From positions 1-6,977 of the forward strand of contig JBGPFS010000132.1 of NCBI GenBank assembly GCA_041483455.1: a stretch of 6,977 bases of DNA, given 5' to 3'. The notes beneath the pieces were generated by a model. It saw only the letters and a list, made by a program, of their open reading frames with translations, was not told the origin of the DNA and did not search any database. The translations under genes and the position numbers were made by a program. Source of the DNA: JBGPFS01 sp041483455. GTDB taxonomy: Bacteria > Chloroflexota > Limnocylindria > Limnocylindrales > CSP1-4. The stretch's first letter is position 1. Each line of letters opens with the position of its first letter. Of the stretch, positions 5,740 through 6,977 are shown one piece after another.

Positions 5740-5761
5740 CGCGGGTCCGATCAGACCCGCG
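5740..5761. other. Strong 8-bp hairpin upstream of the parA promoter
   Basis: CGCGGGTC (5740-5747) and GACCCGCG (5754-5761) are exact inverted repeats with a 6-nt loop CGATCA. No T-run follows on either strand, and no gene reads into it, so a terminator role is doubtful. It lies about 45 bp upstream of the parA -10, where an operator for a dimeric regulator is also possible. Confidence 0.5.
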
Positions 5762-5765
5762 ATCG

Positions 5766-5777
5766 GAGCGAACGCTC
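5766..5777. repeat. Small inverted repeat upstream of the parA promoter
   Basis: GAGCG-AA-CGCTC is a perfect 5-bp inverted repeat with a 2-nt centre, starting 5 bp after the larger hairpin and ending 27 bp before the extended -10. The position, around -43 to -54 relative to the predicted start, would suit a regulator binding site. It is short enough to be chance. Confidence 0.25.
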
Positions 5778-5804
5778 GGGCTCGGGGTCCTCGGAGGTCT
5801 GCTT

Positions 5805-5813
5805 TGATAGAAT
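5805..5813 (+). promoter_or_regulatory. Extended -10 promoter of parAB
   Basis: TGA-TAGAAT matches the extended -10 consensus TGn-TATAAT at 5 of 6 hexamer bases. The -35 position (GGGTCC with a 17-bp spacer) is poor, as tolerated for extended -10 promoters. Transcription would start at about 5820, one base before the GTG at 5821. Confidence 0.65.
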
Positions 5814-5820
5814 CCACGTT

Positions 5821-5847
5821 GTGAACGCGTTCCCGCCGGGGGCCTGA
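5821..5847 (+). CDS. Candidate leaderless mini-ORF abutting parA
   Basis: GTG at 5821 opens eight codons (MNAFPPGA) ending in TGA at 5845-5847, directly followed by the GTG of parA with no gap. The GTG lies 7 nt after the -10 hexamer, so the transcript would begin essentially at it. The stretch also provides CGGGGG about 5 nt before the parA start, a weak ribosome site, so parA could initiate without it. The peptide is probably not a functional product. The same promoter-GTG-TGA-start layout occurs at 935-1016. Confidence 0.4.
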   Translation: MNAFPPGA

Positions 5848-6759
5848 GTGGGCCAGACGATCGCCTGTGCCAACCAGAAGGGCGGCGTCGGGAAGACCAC
5901 GACGGTCGTGAACCTGGCGACCTACCTCGCGCTCGCGGGACAGCGGATCCTTCTCCTCGATCTCGATCCTCAGGGCAACGCGACGGGAGGCCTCGGGATC
6001 GAGCGCGCCGACATCCGTCGATCGATCTACGAGGCCCTGATCGACGGATCTCCCGCGGCTGAACTCATCCACTCGACTCCCGTCGACGGGCTCTCTCTCA
6101 TCCCATCGGCTCCCAGCCTCGCCGGCGCGGAGGTCGAGCTCGCTCCGTTGCCCGGGCGCGAGCGTCGACTCATGCGGGCGCTCTCGGGTCTGGCCCCGCT
6201 CCACGACATCGTGCTCATCGATTGCCCACCCTCGCTCGGACTCCTGACCGTGAACGCCCTGACCGCCGCCGATTCCATCCTCATCCCGCTCCAGTGCGAG
6301 TACTACGCCCTCGAGGGTCTCACCCAATTGCTCGGCACGATCAACCTCGTCCGCGATCACCTCAACCCGAGCCTTGAGGTGGAAGGGATCCTCCTGACGA
6401 TGTACGACGCCCGAACGAACCTGTCCGCCGACGTCGTAGCCGAGGTTCGCCGGCACCTTCCCGACCAGGTCTACGAGACGGTGATCCCGCGGAACGTCCG
6501 ACTCTCGGAGGCGCCCAGCCACGGCCTGCCGATCGCGCTCTATCGCCCCGACTCCAAGGGCGCCGAGGCGTACCTTCGGTTCGCGGCCGAGTTCGACGAG
6601 CGGCGCGCTTCCCGAGGCCGTGCGCCCGAGCCCGGTGTGATCGACCCCGATGCGATCTCGGCCAGCGCGCCCTCCACGAGGGGGCCGTCGGGCGTCCCCT
6701 CCCCGATCGCGACAGCCGCGACGCCCGCTGCGCCCGCGCTCGCGGGACCCGACCGATGA
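5848..6759 (+). CDS. parA: ParA/Soj chromosome-partitioning ATPase
   Basis: The 303-residue product is a Walker-type ATPase that binds DNA non-specifically as an ATP dimer and is stimulated by ParB to pull parS-containing origins apart. It has the deviant Walker A motif KGGVGKTT (11-18, signature Lys11 and Lys16), LLLDLDPQGNATGGLGI (35-51), Walker B-like IVLIDCPPSLG (121-131) and the conserved QCEYYALEGLTQL (149-161) and VIPRNVRLSEAPSHGLPI (212-229). The N-terminus begins straight at the catalytic core, as in chromosomal Soj, not with the extra helix-turn-helix of plasmid ParA. GTG 5848 is the start because MGQTIACANQKGG matches the family start and a stop precedes it. Residues 250-303 are an Ala/Pro/Ser-rich tail beyond the usual end near 250. 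The stop overlaps the parB ATG (ATGA), making an operon. MinD is excluded by the partner and parS sites. Confidence 0.96.
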   Translation: MGQTIACANQKGGVGKTTTVVNLATYLALAGQRILLLDLDPQGNATGGLGIERADIRRSIYEALIDGSPAAELIHSTPVDGLSLIPSAPSLAGAEVELAPLPGRERRLMRALSGLAPLHDIVLIDCPPSLGLLTVNALTAADSILIPLQCEYYALEGLTQLLGTINLVRDHLNPSLEVEGILLTMYDARTNLSADVVAEVRRHLPDQVYETVIPRNVRLSEAPSHGLPIALYRPDSKGAEAYLRFAAEFDERRASRGRAPEPGVIDPDAISASAPSTRGPSGVPSPIATAATPAAPALAGPDR

Positions 6760-6977
6760 CCGATCGGCCGGCCGGTTCGCGAGCCCTCGGCCGCGGGCTC
6801 TCCGCGCTCATCCCGGGGCGTGCCACGACCGATGGCGGGGCGATGGAGATCGCCCTCGATCGGATCCGGGTCAACCCGTACCAACCGCGCCGCGCCGTGG
6901 AGCAGGCCGACCTCGAGGCGCTCGCCGCCAGCATCGTCGAGCACGGCGTGCTCCAGCCGGTCCTCGTGGTCGAGACG
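6756..6977 (+). CDS. parB: ParB/Spo0J partition protein, N-terminal 74 residues
   Basis: The frame runs off the right edge. ParB binds parS, hydrolyses CTP to clamp and slide on DNA, and stimulates ParA. The visible part has the N-terminal ALGRGLSALIPG (10-21), whose basic residue in LGRGL is the part that stimulates ParA ATPase in this family. Next comes the start of the ParB nuclease-like/CTPase domain: IALDRIRVNPYQPRR (32-46), LEALAASIVEHGVLQPVLV (53-71). The GxxRxx CTP motif and the helix-turn-helix lie beyond the window. Its ATG overlaps the parA TGA by 4 bases (ATGA) and there is no strong ribosome site, so translation is probably coupled. The two parS sites upstream of parA are its expected targets. 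Confidence 0.95.
   Translation, partial: MTDRPAGSRALGRGLSALIPGRATTDGGAMEIALDRIRVNPYQPRRAVEQADLEALAASIVEHGVLQPVLVVET

Larger units (their letters stand above)
5414..5847. other. Divergent regulatory region between mreD and parA
   Basis: These 434 bp contain no convincing full-length gene. From the mreD side they hold the mreD promoter (5498-5527), parS site 1 (5570-5583), an inverted repeat (5603-5622), parS site 2 (5639-5652), a strong hairpin (5740-5761), a smaller inverted repeat (5766-5777), the parA extended -10 (5805-5813) and a mini-ORF (5821-5847). The placement makes it the control region of both the elongasome and the segregation operon, with ParB nucleation sites in the middle. No DnaA-box cluster or AT-rich unwinding stretch is visible, so there is no evidence that the origin itself lies here. 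Confidence 0.8.

Noticed and set aside
5811..5819. AATCCACGT as a DnaA box (TTATCCACA)
   Set aside because: Too many mismatches, single copy and overlapping the -10; no cluster of boxes or AT-rich stretch supports an origin.
5680..6522. 280-codon minus-strand open frame antisense to parA
   Set aside because: Charged low-complexity shadow; parA on the plus strand carries all expected motifs.
6362..6944. Minus-strand open frames antisense to the parA end and parB start
   Set aside because: No recognisable domain; the plus strand encodes ParA and ParB with a 4-nt overlap.

Overview
This is high-GC bacterial DNA in which nearly every base is coding or recognisably regulatory. The gene content (radical-SAM-linked DUF2344 protein, J-domain protein, MreD/PBP2/RodA, Soj-type ParA and Spo0J-type ParB with parS sites) indicates a chromosome of a rod-shaped or elongating bacterium, probably close to its replication origin. 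The protein style (Ala/Arg/Pro-rich, with low-complexity linkers) and gene set would fit a high-GC Chloroflexota lineage such as Limnocylindria/Ellin6529. That placement is inference and not proven here. No mobile element, CRISPR array, tRNA or rRNA was seen.

Layout, left to right. At the left edge a minus-strand gene begins and leaves the window. It has a good sigma-70 type promoter (64-92) and a small hairpin in its leader. Next is a minus-strand DUF2344 (TIGR03936-like) gene (113-931). Diverging from it is a plus-strand J-domain gene (1014-1739) with an unusual C-terminal ExoX/DUF3820-like module. A short convergent spacer holds three 18-bp tandem repeats (1770-1823). The minus-strand elongasome operon mreD-mrdA-rodA (5413 down to 1855) follows, with all three genes overlapping end to end. 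The 434-bp divergent intergenic region (5414-5847) carries the mreD promoter, two parS sites 69 bp apart, several inverted repeats and the parA promoter. The window closes with parA (5848-6759) and the first 74 codons of parB, which overlap by 4 nt.

Functionally, MreD, PBP2 and RodA are membrane parts of the machine that makes side-wall peptidoglycan: RodA polymerises glycan, PBP2 cross-links it, MreD scaffolds them. ParA, ParB and parS form the origin segregation system. Because parS lies between the two divergent operons, ParB spreading could reach both promoters.

The most unusual signal is at the level of translation. Almost no gene has a clear Shine-Dalgarno sequence. Two plus-strand genes (J-domain protein and parA) share one arrangement: an extended -10 (TGnTAGnnT), then 7-8 nt, then a GTG that opens a tiny, effectively leaderless ORF (20 and 8 codons) whose TGA overlaps or abuts the start codon of the real gene. 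This looks like leaderless initiation followed by termination-reinitiation coupling, and it may be a general expression strategy of this organism.
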